Positions 1 through 9,140 of a stretch of 64,000 bases of DNA are shown piece after piece; the first letter of the stretch is position 1; each line of letters opens with the position of its first letter. Position numbers and translations under genes: made by a program. The notes beneath the pieces were generated by a model. It saw only the letters and a list, made by a program, of their open reading frames with translations. It did no database searches and was not told the DNA's origin. Origin of the DNA: Streptomyces malaysiense (GTDB lineage: Bacteria > Actinomycetota > Actinomycetes > Streptomycetales > Streptomycetaceae); NCBI RefSeq assembly GCF_000980885.2, contig NZ_LBDA02000062.1, positions 43,682 to 107,681 of the forward strand, given 5' to 3'.

Positions 1-2739
1 CCCGCGGACGCGCCCGCGACCGTCGAGTTCGACGACGTGTCCTTCGGGTACGCGAGCGACGCCACGGTCCTGGACGGGCTGAGCTTCGAGATACGCCAGG
101 GTGAGACGCTGGCCGTCGTCGGCTCCTCCGGCTCCGGCAAGTCCACCCTCTCCCTGCTCCTGCCGCGCTTCTACGACGTCACCCACGGCGCCGTCCTGAT
201 CGGCGGCCACGACGTCCGCGAGCTGACCCTCTCCTCGCTGCGCGCCGCGATCGGACTGGTCCCGGAGGACTCGTTCCTCTTCTCCGACACGGTCCGCTCG
301 AACATCGCCTACGGGCGGCCGGACGCCACCCAGGACGAGATCGAGGCCGCCGCCCGCGCCGCCCAGGCCGACCGCTTCATCCGGGAGCTGCCCGAGGGCT
401 ACGACACCAAGGTCGGCGAGCACGGCCTCACCCTCTCGGGCGGCCAGCGCCAGCGCGTCGCGCTCGCCCGCGCCCTGCTCACCGACCCGCGCCTACTGGT
501 CCTGGACGACGCCACCTCCGCCGTGGACGCCCGGGTGGAGCACGAGATCCACGAGGCCCTCAAGGAGGTCATGCGCGGCCGTACGACCCTGCTGATCGCC
601 CACCGCCGCTCCACCCTGAACCTCGCCGACCGCATCGCCGTACTCGACCGCGGCCGGCTCGCCGACCTCGGGACCCACGAGGAGCTGCAGCGGCGCTCCG
701 CCCTCTACCGCAGGCTGCTCACCGACCCGGACGAGCTGGGCGGCGTCTCCCCGGGACACCCGCTCCCGGACGAGCCGGTCGAGGACGACGACAGCCTGCG
801 CGCCGAGCTGGACGCCGAGTACGACGCCGAGCGCGGCGTCACCCCCCACCTGTGGACCGGCGACCGCGCGCCGAAGGACCCGGCGCTGGCCGGCACCCCC
901 GCCACCCCCGCGCTCCTCGCCCAGGTGGCGGCCCTGCCCCCGGCCACCGATGCCCCCGGCGTCGACGAGGAGAAGGCGGTACGGCCCGAGGACTCCTACG
1001 GCCTGCGCCGCCTGCTGCACGGCTTCGGGCTGCCCCTGCTGATCAGCCTGGCGCTGGTCGCCGTCGACGCGGGCGCGAGCCTGGTGCTGCCGGTGCTGAT
1101 CCGGCACGGCATCGACGCGGGCGTCACCAAGCTGGCCGTCGGCGCCGTCTGGTCGGCCTCGCTGCTCGCCCTGCTCGTGGTCCTCGCGCAGTGGGCCGCG
1201 CAGATCGGCGAGACCCGGATGACCGGCCGTACCGGCGAACGCGTCCTCTACGCGCTCCGGCTCAAGATCTTCGCGCATCTCCAGCGGCTCGGCCTCGACT
1301 ACTACGAGCGCGAGCTGACCGGCCGGGTGATGACGCGCATGACCACCGACGTCGACGCGCTGAGCACCTTCCTCCAGACCGGCCTGGTCACCGCGTTCGT
1401 CTCGGTCGTCACCTTCTTCGGCATCATGGGCGTCCTGCTGGTGATCGACGTCCAGCTCGCCCTGGTCGTCTTCGCCACGCTGCCCCCGCTGATCATCGCC
1501 ACCTTCTTCTTCCGCCGGGCGAGCGTGAAGGCGTACGAGCTGGCCCGCGAGCGTGTCTCGGCGGTCAACGCCGACCTCCAGGAGTCGGTGTCCGGGCTGC
1601 GGATCGTGCAGGCGTTCCGCCGCGAGAAGGACGGCGGACGGCGGTTCGCCGAGCGCAGCGACGGCTACCGCGCCGCCCGGCTGCGCGGCCAGTGGCTGAT
1701 ATCGGTCTACTTCCCGTTCGTGCAGCTGCTGTCCTCGGTCGCCGCGGCCGCCGTGCTGATCGCGGGCGCGGGCCGGGTCGAGGCCGCCACCCTCACCACC
1801 GGCGCCCTGGTCGCCTACCTCCTCTACATCGACCTCTTCTTCGCCCCGGTCCAGCAGCTCTCCCAGGTATTCGACGGCTACCAGCAGGCGACCGTCTCCC
1901 TCGGCCGCATCCAGGAACTGCTGCGCGAGCCCACGTCCACCGCGGCGGCGGAGCGGCCGCGGGACGTCACGTCGGTGCGCGGCGACATCGCCTTCGAGGG
2001 CGTGCGCTTCGCGTACGGCGACGGCGAGGCCGCCCTCGCCGACGTCGAGCTGACCATCCCCGCGGGGCAGACGGTCGCGTTCGTCGGTGAGACCGGTGCC
2101 GGAAAGTCCACGCTGGTCAAGCTGGTGGCCCGGTTCTACGACCCGACGGCCGGGCGGGTCACGGTCGACGGCACGGATCTGCGGGACCTGGACCTGACCG
2201 CGTACCGGCACCGGCTCGGCGTGGTGCCGCAGGAGGCGTACCTGTTCCCGGGCACGGTGCGGGACGCCATCGCCTACGGCCGCCCCGGGGCCACCGACGC
2301 CGAGGTGGAGGCGGCCGCGCGGGCGGTCGGCGCGCACGAGATGATCGCCACCCTCGACGGCGGCTATCTGCACGAGGTCGCCGAGCGCGGCCGCAATCTC
2401 TCGGCGGGCCAGCGCCAGCTGATCGCGCTCGCCCGCGCCGAACTGGTCGACCCGGACATCCTGCTCCTGGACGAGGCCACGGCCGCCCTGGACCTGGCCA
2501 CGGAGGCGCAGGTCAACCAGGCGACCGACCGCCTCGCCGGCCGTCGTACCACGCTGGTGGTCGCCCACCGGCTCACCACCGCCGCCCGCGCCGACCGGGT
2601 GGTGGTCATGGACCACGGCCGGGTCGCCGAGGACGGCACCCACGGGGAACTGCTCGCCCTCGGCGGCCGGTACGCCGAGCTGTGGCGGACCTTCGCCGGG
2701 CGCTCCGAGCCGGAGGAACCGGTCGGAGCGGTCCTCTGA
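1..2739 (+). CDS. Tandem ABC exporter (NBD1-TMD2-NBD2), 5' end outside the window
   Basis: The reading frame is open from base 1, so the start and probably a first transmembrane domain lie upstream. The visible 912 residues hold an ATPase domain (about 8-250), an acidic linker, a six-helix exporter domain (about 345-640) and a second ATPase domain (about 660-900). This is a fused type IV ABC exporter that would act in the cytoplasmic membrane. NBD1 has Walker A GSSGSGKST, signature LSGGQRQR and Walker B ending LVLDDATSAVD, so Asp sits where the catalytic Glu is expected. NBD2 has GETGAGKST, a slightly altered LSAGQ signature and a normal LLLDEATAALD. One degenerate and one canonical site is the pattern of asymmetric exporters. 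The substrate is unknown; no resistance or biosynthesis genes lie nearby. Confidence 0.93.
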   Translation, partial: PADAPATVEFDDVSFGYASDATVLDGLSFEIRQGETLAVVGSSGSGKSTLSLLLPRFYDVTHGAVLIGGHDVRELTLSSLRAAIGLVPEDSFLFSDTVRSNIAYGRPDATQDEIEAAARAAQADRFIRELPEGYDTKVGEHGLTLSGGQRQRVALARALLTDPRLLVLDDATSAVDARVEHEIHEALKEVMRGRTTLLIAHRRSTLNLADRIAVLDRGRLADLGTHEELQRRSALYRRLLTDPDELGGVSPGHPLPDEPVEDDDSLRAELDAEYDAERGVTPHLWTGDRAPKDPALAGTPATPALLAQVAALPPATDAPGVDEEKAVRPEDSYGLRRLLHGFGLPLLISLALVAVDAGASLVLPVLIRHGIDAGVTKLAVGAVWSASLLALLVVLAQWAAQIGETRMTGRTGERVLYALRLKIFAHLQRLGLDYYERELTGRVMTRMTTDVDALSTFLQTGLVTAFVSVVTFFGIMGVLLVIDVQLALVVFATLPPLIIATFFFRRASVKAYELARERVSAVNADLQESVSGLRIVQAFRREKDGGRRFAERSDGYRAARLRGQWLISVYFPFVQLLSSVAAAAVLIAGAGRVEAATLTTGALVAYLLYIDLFFAPVQQLSQVFDGYQQATVSLGRIQELLREPTSTAAAERPRDVTSVRGDIAFEGVRFAYGDGEAALADVELTIPAGQTVAFVGETGAGKSTLVKLVARFYDPTAGRVTVDGTDLRDLDLTAYRHRLGVVPQEAYLFPGTVRDAIAYGRPGATDAEVEAAARAVGAHEMIATLDGGYLHEVAERGRNLSAGQRQLIALARAELVDPDILLLDEATAALDLATEAQVNQATDRLAGRRTTLVVAHRLTTAARADRVVVMDHGRVAEDGTHGELLALGGRYAELWRTFAGRSEPEEPVGAVL

Positions 2740-2853
2740 GCCCCGCCGGTCCGCGCCGCTGACGACCGTGCAACCATCCGGCATATCCCCTGCGTCGTAC
2801 ATGCGTACGGCCGTCGGGGGACGGTCTGGACGCGCTTCGGGGAGGACGAACAG

Positions 2854-3243
2854 GTGCGAAGTGGTGCGATACGCCGACGTCTCACGCTCGGCCCGGCCCT
2901 GCTGGCCGCGGCCGGACTACTGGCCTTCGCGGCCTCCGGCACCGCGCAGGCGGCACCCAGCAGCTGCTCCGGGGACCAGGTCAGAACCCTCTCCTTCGCC
3001 ACCGGCGTCACCCGCGTCTACCGGCACGGCGACTACGTCTGCGCCATCACCCTCGCCCGTGATCCCGGCGTCGTCCGCGCGATGTCGGTGAGCGTCCAGG
3101 CCCGCGGCAGCCGTCCGGCCAAGGACACCGGCCACTACCTGCACCGCGCCGGGCCGGTGACCGTGCACGCCGGGCACCGCTGTGTCTGGATCCGTGGCGC
3201 GGTCGGCCGGAACGGCGTCAGTTCGGGCTGGATCCTCTGCTGA
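2854..3243 (+). CDS. Small secreted protein of unknown function
   Basis: The GTG start at 2854 follows GGAGG at 2841-2845. The 129-residue product opens with a basic stretch (RSGAIRRR) and a hydrophobic segment ending near ASGTAQA, a typical Sec signal peptide with cleavage around residue 33. The mature part is about 95 residues with cysteines near SSCSGD, DYVCAI, HRCVW and at the extreme C-terminus (ILC), enough for two disulfides. I do not recognise a family. It lies 114 bases behind the exporter gene on the same strand and could be cotranscribed with it. Confidence 0.75.
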   Translation: MRSGAIRRRLTLGPALLAAAGLLAFAASGTAQAAPSSCSGDQVRTLSFATGVTRVYRHGDYVCAITLARDPGVVRAMSVSVQARGSRPAKDTGHYLHRAGPVTVHAGHRCVWIRGAVGRNGVSSGWILC

Positions 3244-3283
3244 ACCGCCGCCCGCGTCGACACGCTGGCCGCTGTGCGTTCCC

Positions 3284-3330
3284 TTGACGGAAAGAAACTT
3301 CCCGGATATTGGTGACTCCTTGGAAGTTTC
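3284..3330 (+). promoter_or_regulatory. Probable promoter and inverted-repeat operator of the GH3 gene
   Basis: TTGACG at 3284-3289 is followed after 17 bases by TATTGG at 3307-3312, a plausible vegetative promoter. A perfect 9-base inverted repeat, GAAACTTCC (3294-3302) and GGAAGTTTC (3322-3330), spans from the spacer to just past the predicted start of transcription, where a repressor would block transcription. It does not match the DasR consensus (TGGTCTAGACCA) that controls many chitin and GlcNAc genes. Confidence 0.45.
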
Positions 3331-3362
3331 CTTCAGCAGTTCTCCTCTGGGAAGGAGCGCAC

Positions 3363-5243
3363 GTGCCCGACACCAGCACGGGAAGCGACACCAGCAAGAG
3401 AGACACGGGAAACACAGGGAGCGGGGGCGCCCGGCTGTCCCGGCGTACCGTCCTCGCCGCGGGGGCGGGGATCACCGCCGCGCTTTCCGTCCCCACCACC
3501 GCCCGCGCCGCCGCCCCCGACGGCCGCCGCCCCCACGACGATCGCCGCCTCAGGGCCCTGATCTCCAGGATGTCGCTCCAGGAGAAGGTCGGGCAGCTCT
3601 TCGTGACGCGGGTCTACGGCGCCTCCGCCACCGCCCCGGACCAGGCCGACATCGACGCCAACCTCGGCGAACTGGGCGTGCGCACCGCGGCCGAGCTGAT
3701 CCGGAAGTACCGGGTCGGCGGGATCATCTACTTCACCTGGGCCCACAACACCCAGAACCCGTACCAGATCGCGGACCTGTCCAACGGCATCCAGCAGGCG
3801 TCCCTGGACCAGCCGCGCGGCCTGCCGATGCTGATCGCCACCGACCAGGAGCACGGCGCGGTGTGCCGGGTCGGCGAGCCCGCCACCCTCTTCCCCGGCG
3901 CCATGGCGATCGGCGCGGGAGGTTCGGCCGCCGACGCGCGCACCGTCGGCCGGATCTCGGGCACCGAACTGCGTGCCCTCGGCATCAACCAGGACTACTC
4001 GCCCGACGCCGATGTGAACGTCAACCCGGCCAACCCGGTGATCGGGGTGCGCTCCTTCGGCGCCGACCCGGCGGCGGTCGCGGAGCTGGTCGCGGCCGAG
4101 GTGCGGGGCTACCGGTCGGCCCGGGTCGCCGCCACCGCCAAGCACTTCCCGGGGCACGGGGACACCGCCGTCGACAGCCACTACGGCTTCCCGGTCATCA
4201 CACACAGCCGGGAGCTGTGGGAGAAGCTGGACGCGGTGCCGTTCCGTTCGGCGATCGCGGCGGGCATCGACTCGATCATGACCGCGCACATCCAGTTCCC
4301 GGCCCTGGACGGATCCGGCGACCCGGCCACCCTGTCCGAGCCCATTCTCACCGGCATCCTGCGCGGCGAACTGGGTTACGACGGCGTGGTGATCACCGAC
4401 TCCCTCGGCATGGAGGGCGTGCGCACCAAGTACGGCGACGACCGGGTGCCGGTGCTCGCGCTGCAGGCCGGCGTGGACCAGTTGCTCAATCCGCCGTCCA
4501 TCGACACGGCCTGGAACGCGGTCCTGCGGGCCGTCCAGGACGGCGAGCTGACCGAGGCCCGTCTCGACGAATCGATCCTGCGCATCCTGCGGATGAAGTC
4601 CCGGCTCGGCCTGTTCGACGGGGTGTACGTGGACCGGAAGGGCGTGGACCGTACCGTCGGCACCAAGTCCCATCTGGCCACGGCCGACCGCATCGCCGAG
4701 CGCACCACGACCCTGCTGGTCAACGAGGGCGGCACGCTGCCCCTGGACCGCCGCGCCCAGCCCCGGTTGCTGGTGGTCGGCGCCGACCCCGACTCCCCGT
4801 CCGGTACGACGGGCCCGCCGACGGGCGTCCTGGCCGCCGCCCTCACCGAGGCGGGCTTCACCGCCACCGCGCTCCCGACCGGAACGAACCCCTCCGCAGC
4901 GGCCGTCGACAAGGCGGTGGCCGCCGCCGAGGACGCCGACGCGGTGGTGGTCGGCACCTACAACGTGACCGCCGGAAGCTCCCAGCGCACGCTGGTGGAC
5001 CGGCTGCTGGCGACCGGCAAGCCCGTGGTGGCGCTCGCCGTGCGCAACCCGTACGACATCGCCCAACTCCCCTCGGTCCGGGCCTGCCTGGCTTCGTACT
5101 GCTGGACCGACGTGGAACTCCGCGCCGCCGCACGGGTGATCGCGGGCCGCGTCAGGCCGCGCGGCAAGCTCCCGGTACCGGTACAGCGGGCCGACGACCC
5201 GACGCGGGTCCTGTACCCGATCGGCCACGGCCTGACGTACTAG
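3363..5243 (+). CDS. Secreted GH3 beta-N-acetylhexosaminidase (NagZ-like)
   Basis: This glycoside hydrolase family 3 enzyme should release N-acetylglucosamine from chitin or peptidoglycan fragments outside the cell. The GTG start at 3363 follows AAGGAG at 3352-3357. The 626-residue product begins with a Tat signal (SRRTVLAAG, then a hydrophobic run to ARAA near residue 50). The catalytic barrel carries the NagZ-type loop KHFPGHGDTAVDSH, whose Asp-His dyad is the acid/base, and the nucleophile region GVVITDSLGMEG. A second alpha/beta domain follows (from about residue 440) and ends in YPIGHGLTY, near the usual GH3 terminus. The stop codon TAG coincides with the first three bases of a 167-base palindromic element, so the last residues may have been altered by its insertion. 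Confidence 0.9.
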   Translation: MPDTSTGSDTSKRDTGNTGSGGARLSRRTVLAAGAGITAALSVPTTARAAAPDGRRPHDDRRLRALISRMSLQEKVGQLFVTRVYGASATAPDQADIDANLGELGVRTAAELIRKYRVGGIIYFTWAHNTQNPYQIADLSNGIQQASLDQPRGLPMLIATDQEHGAVCRVGEPATLFPGAMAIGAGGSAADARTVGRISGTELRALGINQDYSPDADVNVNPANPVIGVRSFGADPAAVAELVAAEVRGYRSARVAATAKHFPGHGDTAVDSHYGFPVITHSRELWEKLDAVPFRSAIAAGIDSIMTAHIQFPALDGSGDPATLSEPILTGILRGELGYDGVVITDSLGMEGVRTKYGDDRVPVLALQAGVDQLLNPPSIDTAWNAVLRAVQDGELTEARLDESILRILRMKSRLGLFDGVYVDRKGVDRTVGTKSHLATADRIAERTTTLLVNEGGTLPLDRRAQPRLLVVGADPDSPSGTTGPPTGVLAAALTEAGFTATALPTGTNPSAAAVDKAVAAAEDADAVVVGTYNVTAGSSQRTLVDRLLATGKPVVALAVRNPYDIAQLPSVRACLASYCWTDVELRAAARVIAGRVRPRGKLPVPVQRADDPTRVLYPIGHGLTY

Positions 5244-5407
5244 TGCCGCAACAGGCGACGTCCGCCCCGTCGCGACGCCCTGCACGCACTCTCGCCGCAC
5301 CGGCCGAAAGCCCGAGTACGTCCGGTACGAGGGCTTCCGTCCGGCACGCCGAGAGCACGCACCGGACGCCGCTCCTTGACGGGCGAACGTTGCCTGCCGC
5401 GGCACTA
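5241..5407. repeat. 167-bp imperfect palindromic element between convergent genes
   Basis: The block starts TAGTGCCGC (5241-5249) and ends with its exact complement GCGGCACTA (5399-5407). The arms continue to pair imperfectly almost to the centre, for example CAGGC...ACGT.CGCCC against GGGCG.ACGT...GCCTG, CGCACTCTCG against CGAGAGCACGC, and a central AAGCCC/GGGCTT stem. It contains no reading frame. It fills most of the gap between the GH3 stop and the stop of the convergent isomerase gene and could act as a bidirectional terminator. The symmetric ends suggest a MITE-like mobile repeat. I recall similar sequences in other Streptomyces intergenic regions but cannot confirm this here. Confidence 0.7.
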
Positions 5408-5424
5408 GGCCGTGGCCGATCGGG

Positions 5425-6234
5425 CTACGCCGCCTCGCCGAGCAGTCGGACGAGGTGGTCGCGGCCCGCGGCGAGCAGGCCGGGCAGCGGGGCGGCCTGC
5501 TCGTACCACCGTTTCTCGTACTCCCAGCACAGCCAGCCGTCCCAGCCGCCCCGGCTCAGCACCTCCACGCACTCGGTGAGCGGCAGCACGCCCGCGCCGA
5601 GCGGCAGCGGGGTGGTGTCCTCGGCCGAGGCGATGTCCTTGACCTGCACATATCCCAGCTGAGGGGCGAGCGCCGCGTATGTCTGCGCGGGCTGTTCGCC
5701 CCCCAGCCAGGTGTGCATCACATCCCACAGCGCCCCCACCTGCCGATGCCCCACCGGACCGAGCACCCGGATGGCGTCGGCGCCCGTGCGGTGCGAGTCA
5801 TGGGTCTCCAGCAGGATGCGCACCCCGAGCGCGGACGCGTCCTCGGCGGCGGTCCCGAGCCGCCGGGCCGCGATCGCGTCGGCCTCCTCGCGAGCGGTCT
5901 CCCCGCCGGAGGTCTCTCCTCCGGGCAGGACACGGACGAAGGGCGCGCCGAGATCGTGCGCGAGCCGGAGCAGCCCCCGCACCTCGCCGAGCACGGCCGC
6001 GTCGTCACCGGGCGCGGCGACGCGCGCGTACCCGGCCACGCACAGCGGCTCGATGCCGGAGCCGCGGAACAGCGCGGCGGTGTCGGCGCGTTCGGCGGGG
6101 GAGAGGCCGGGGTGGACCGGCTCCTCGGGATGGGCGCGCAGTTCGACACCGTGGTAGCCGTGCTCGGACGCGAGCGCCAGGACGTCCGGGACGGGCAGGC
6201 CGGGGACACCGAGAGTGGAGAACGCCAGCTTCAT
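5425..6234 (-). CDS. Sugar phosphate isomerase/epimerase-type TIM-barrel protein
   Basis: A 269-residue protein of the xylose isomerase-like TIM-barrel family (AP endonuclease 2 fold), which isomerises or epimerises sugars using divalent metal. The first strand is MKLAFSTLGVPG. The likely metal ligands lie at strand ends: Glu in ILLETHDS, Asp-His in ALWDVMHTW, the segment YVQVKD and Glu in LCWEYE. The ATG at 6234 is chosen because the longer frame upstream reads as non-coding and the barrel starts exactly here. The gene is convergent with the GH3 gene and divergent from the phosphoesterase. No substrate can be assigned from context. Confidence 0.85.
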   Translation of the reverse strand: MKLAFSTLGVPGLPVPDVLALASEHGYHGVELRAHPEEPVHPGLSPAERADTAALFRGSGIEPLCVAGYARVAAPGDDAAVLGEVRGLLRLAHDLGAPFVRVLPGGETSGGETAREEADAIAARRLGTAAEDASALGVRILLETHDSHRTGADAIRVLGPVGHRQVGALWDVMHTWLGGEQPAQTYAALAPQLGYVQVKDIASAEDTTPLPLGAGVLPLTECVEVLSRGGWDGWLCWEYEKRWYEQAAPLPGLLAAGRDHLVRLLGEAA

Positions 6235-6409
6235 GCGCAATGACCCTACTCGTCCCCGGCACGCCGTGCCGTCGCGCCACAATGTCATGACTTCTCTAAA
6301 AAGAGACCAGGTATTGCCGCTTTTTCTCCACCGACCGATGTGGCCCGATCTGCCCGGGTAGGGATCGGGCGCCGCAACGGTCCGCGAGGACCCGCAAGAA
6401 GGGCGATAC

Positions 6410-7834
6410 ATGGCAGAGTTGACTCGACGTAGACTCCTGGGCTCGGCCGCCGGCGTGCTGGGCGGCGCGGCGGCCCTCTCCCTCCTCCCGCCGAGCGTCC
6501 AGAAGGCGGTCGCCGCCGGACCACCCCGGAAGGGCTCCCTGCGCGACATCGAGCACGTGGTCCTGCTGATGCAGGAGAACAGGTCCTTCGACCACTACTT
6601 CGGCACCCTCTCCGGTGTGCGCGGCTTCGCCGACGCCAAGGCGCTGCGGCTCCGCACCGGACGCAGCGTCTTCCACCAGCCGGACAGCGAGAACCCGAAG
6701 GGCTATCTGCTGCCCTTCCACCTCGACACCCGCGCCTTTAGCGCCCAGGCCATCCCGTCCACCAGCCACGCCTGGGAGGTGCAGCACCAGACCTGGAACG
6801 GCGGCAGGATGGACCAGTGGCTGGCCGCGCACCGCAAGGCGGACGGCGCCAACGGCCCGTACGTCATGGGGTATTACACGCGCGAGGACATCCCGTTCCA
6901 GTTCGCACTCGCGGAGACCTTCACCATCTGCGACAACTACTTCTGCTCCGTCCTCGGTCCCACCTGGCCCAACCGGCTCATGTGGATGACCGGTTCGATC
7001 GACCCGGGCGGCACCCGCGGCGGCCCGGTCACCACCAACTCCGCACCCGATCCGTACCGCTGGACGACGTACGCCGAACGCCTCCAGGCGGCCGGGATCA
7101 GCTGGAAGGTCTACCACCAGGACGACGACTACGGCTGCAACATGCTGGACCGGTTCGCCACGTTCCAGAACGCGAAACCCGGCTCCGACCTCTACGAGCG
7201 AGGGATCCGCCCGCAGCCCGCGGGCACCTTCGAGGACGACGCCCGCGCCGGCCGGCTGCCGGCCGTGAGCTGGATCGTGCCGCCCAGCCACCAGTCCGAG
7301 CACCCCGACTACCTGCCCGCCGCCGGCGCCGACTTCGTGGCGTCGAAGATCGAGGCCGTCGCCGCCAGCCCCAAGGTGTGGCAGAAGACGGCGCTCATCC
7401 TCTGCTACGACGAGAACGACGGCCTCTTCGACCATGTGCCGCCACCCACCCCGCGCGCCGGGACGAAGAACGAGTTCGTCGGCGGGCTCCCGATCGGCGC
7501 CGGATTCCGGGTCCCGGCGATCGTCGTCTCGCCCTGGACCGTGGGCGGCTGGGTCGCCACCGAGGCCCTCGACCACACCTCGGCGCTGCGCTTCCTGGAG
7601 CGGTTCACCGGGGTCCGGGAGCCCAATCTGAGCGCCTGGCGACGGTCCGCCTTCGGCGACTTCACCAGCGCCTTCCGCTTCTCCCAGGGCCGCAAGGGCG
7701 CACCCGGGCTGCCGGGCACGGCGGCGCAACTCCAGAAGGCGCGGAAGCAGGTGGCGACCCTGCCGGCGCCGCGTCTGCCGGACGCGGACCAGACGTTCCC
7801 GCGCCAGGAAGGGGGACACCGGCCGCACGTGTAA
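6410..7834 (+). CDS. Tat-exported phosphoesterase (phospholipase C / AcpA family)
   Basis: A 474-residue secreted enzyme of the phosphoesterase family that includes non-haemolytic phospholipase C and acid phosphatase AcpA, hydrolysing phosphodiesters or phosphomonoesters outside the cell. It begins with a twin-arginine signal (TRRRLLGSAAG, cleavage near VAAGPP). The family hallmark LLMQENRSFDHYFGTLSG follows at about residues 46-63, and later metal and active-site regions include SEHPDYLP and YDENDGLFDHV. It ends without the C-terminal DUF756 repeats of full-length bacterial PLC (about 700 residues), so it belongs to the shorter subgroup. Such genes are often phosphate-regulated, but I see no clear PHO box upstream. 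Confidence 0.88.
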   Translation: MAELTRRRLLGSAAGVLGGAAALSLLPPSVQKAVAAGPPRKGSLRDIEHVVLLMQENRSFDHYFGTLSGVRGFADAKALRLRTGRSVFHQPDSENPKGYLLPFHLDTRAFSAQAIPSTSHAWEVQHQTWNGGRMDQWLAAHRKADGANGPYVMGYYTREDIPFQFALAETFTICDNYFCSVLGPTWPNRLMWMTGSIDPGGTRGGPVTTNSAPDPYRWTTYAERLQAAGISWKVYHQDDDYGCNMLDRFATFQNAKPGSDLYERGIRPQPAGTFEDDARAGRLPAVSWIVPPSHQSEHPDYLPAAGADFVASKIEAVAASPKVWQKTALILCYDENDGLFDHVPPPTPRAGTKNEFVGGLPIGAGFRVPAIVVSPWTVGGWVATEALDHTSALRFLERFTGVREPNLSAWRRSAFGDFTSAFRFSQGRKGAPGLPGTAAQLQKARKQVATLPAPRLPDADQTFPRQEGGHRPHV

Positions 7835-7865
7835 GGGCGGTTGAGCCCGTCGGGTGGGGCGGCGC

Positions 7866-7910
7866 GGGCCGGGGGACGTCCGGGTCACGACCGGCGGCGT
7901 CCCCCGGCCC
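7866..7910. terminator. Bidirectional terminator hairpin
   Basis: A perfect 13-base inverted repeat, GGGCCGGGGGACG (7866-7878) and CGTCCCCCGGCCC (7898-7910), separates two convergent stop codons at 7834 and 7928. There is no T-tract, which is common for terminators in this group. Confidence 0.7.
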
Positions 7911-7927
7911 CGGCCACCCCGCGGCGC

Positions 7928-8974
7928 TCAGTCCCGGGCCACCGCCGTCGACCCCCTGACCACCAGTTCCCCCCGCACCTCGCCGATCCCCCCGGCCGGT
8001 GCTCCCTCCCGGCCCATGGCGACGCGCCCGGCCCGTGCCCCCGCCTCGGCCAGGGGCAGACGGACCGTCGTGAGCCCGGGGACCACGTCCACGGCCACCG
8101 GGAGGTCGTCGAACCCGGTGACGGACACGTCCCGCGGTATCCGCAGCCCGGCGTCGCGCAGCGCCGCGCACGCTCCGGCCGCGACGGAGTCGTTCGCGGC
8201 GACCACGGCGGTCAACGACGCGTCGCGGCGCAGCAGTTCGCGTGCACCCTCGTACCCGGAGCGCCGGTCGAACCGTCCGTGGACGGTCCACCGCGGATCC
8301 TCCTCGATCCCCGCCGCGGCCAGCGCCGCGCGATGCCCCTCCAGCCGGTGCCGCGTCGTCGAGCGCTCCCCGGGCCCGGCGATGTACCCGAGCCGCCGGT
8401 GCCCGAGCCCCACCAGGTGCTCCGTCACCGCCCGCGCGCCACCGAGATTGTCGAAGGCGAGCGCGACCGTCCGGGTGTCCGGCACCGGGGGCCGTCCGCA
8501 CAGGACCACCCGCGTGCCGCCCTCCCCGAGCTTGCGCAGCTTCGCCGCGACGGCCGCCGCGTGCGGCGCGTCCACGACCGCGCCGCCGGTCAGCACGACC
8601 GCGGCCGCCCGCTGCCGGTGCAGCAGCGTCAGGTACTTCAGCTCCTGCTCCGGTGAACCGCCCGTGTTGCAGACGACCGCGAGCCGCTCACCGCCGGCCC
8701 GCCCCCCGGTGCCCCCGATCTCCGCCTGGATCGCACTCGCCATGATGCCGAAGAAGGGGTCGGCTATGTCGTTGACGAGGATGCCGACCAGGTCGGAGGT
8801 GGAGGCGGCCAGCGCGCTCGCGGGCCCGTTGAGGACATAGTCCAGCTCGTCCACCGCCCGCAGCACCCGCTCGCGGGTCGACGCCGCCACCGGGTAGTTG
8901 CCGTTCAGCACGCGCGACACCGTCGCGGGGGAGACCTGGGCGCGCGCGGCCACGTCCGCCAGGGTCACGGTCAT
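7928..8974 (-). CDS. LacI-family transcriptional regulator
   Basis: A 348-residue repressor with an N-terminal LacI helix-turn-helix (MTVTLADVAARAQVSPATVS and the hinge RVLNGNY) and a periplasmic-binding-protein-like sensor domain (from about residue 62, with VGILVNDIADPFFG). The ATG at 8974 is chosen because the helix-turn-helix starts there. It would bind a sugar-type ligand in the cytoplasm and release DNA. The neighbouring genes (phosphoesterase and lipase-like hydrolase) contain no transporter, so the regulated genes may be elsewhere. An AGCGCT-centred site 175 bases upstream suggests self-regulation. Confidence 0.9.
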   Translation of the reverse strand: MTVTLADVAARAQVSPATVSRVLNGNYPVAASTRERVLRAVDELDYVLNGPASALAASTSDLVGILVNDIADPFFGIMASAIQAEIGGTGGRAGGERLAVVCNTGGSPEQELKYLTLLHRQRAAAVVLTGGAVVDAPHAAAVAAKLRKLGEGGTRVVLCGRPPVPDTRTVALAFDNLGGARAVTEHLVGLGHRRLGYIAGPGERSTTRHRLEGHRAALAAAGIEEDPRWTVHGRFDRRSGYEGARELLRRDASLTAVVAANDSVAAGACAALRDAGLRIPRDVSVTGFDDLPVAVDVVPGLTTVRLPLAEAGARAGRVAMGREGAPAGGIGEVRGELVVRGSTAVARD

Positions 8975-9140
8975 CTCGTCGTCCTCCGGTCGCGCATCTC
9001 GTCGTCTCGTCAGGGCAGGTAGACGGCCTGAACGGGGCTGCCGGTTCCCGCGCCCGGCCCATGCCCCTCCCCGGGGGAACGGGGCCCGGGAGCCGGACAG
9101 GTCCTGCGCCGACCGCTGCCCCGAGGCTAGCTCTCTCGCC

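Noticed and set aside
493..2802. A 769-codon open frame antisense to the ABC exporter
   Set aside because: Such long antisense frames are an artefact of very GC-rich coding sequence. The translation is low in complexity (Arg/Gly/Val/Asp) and matches nothing, while the plus strand shows clear ABC domains.
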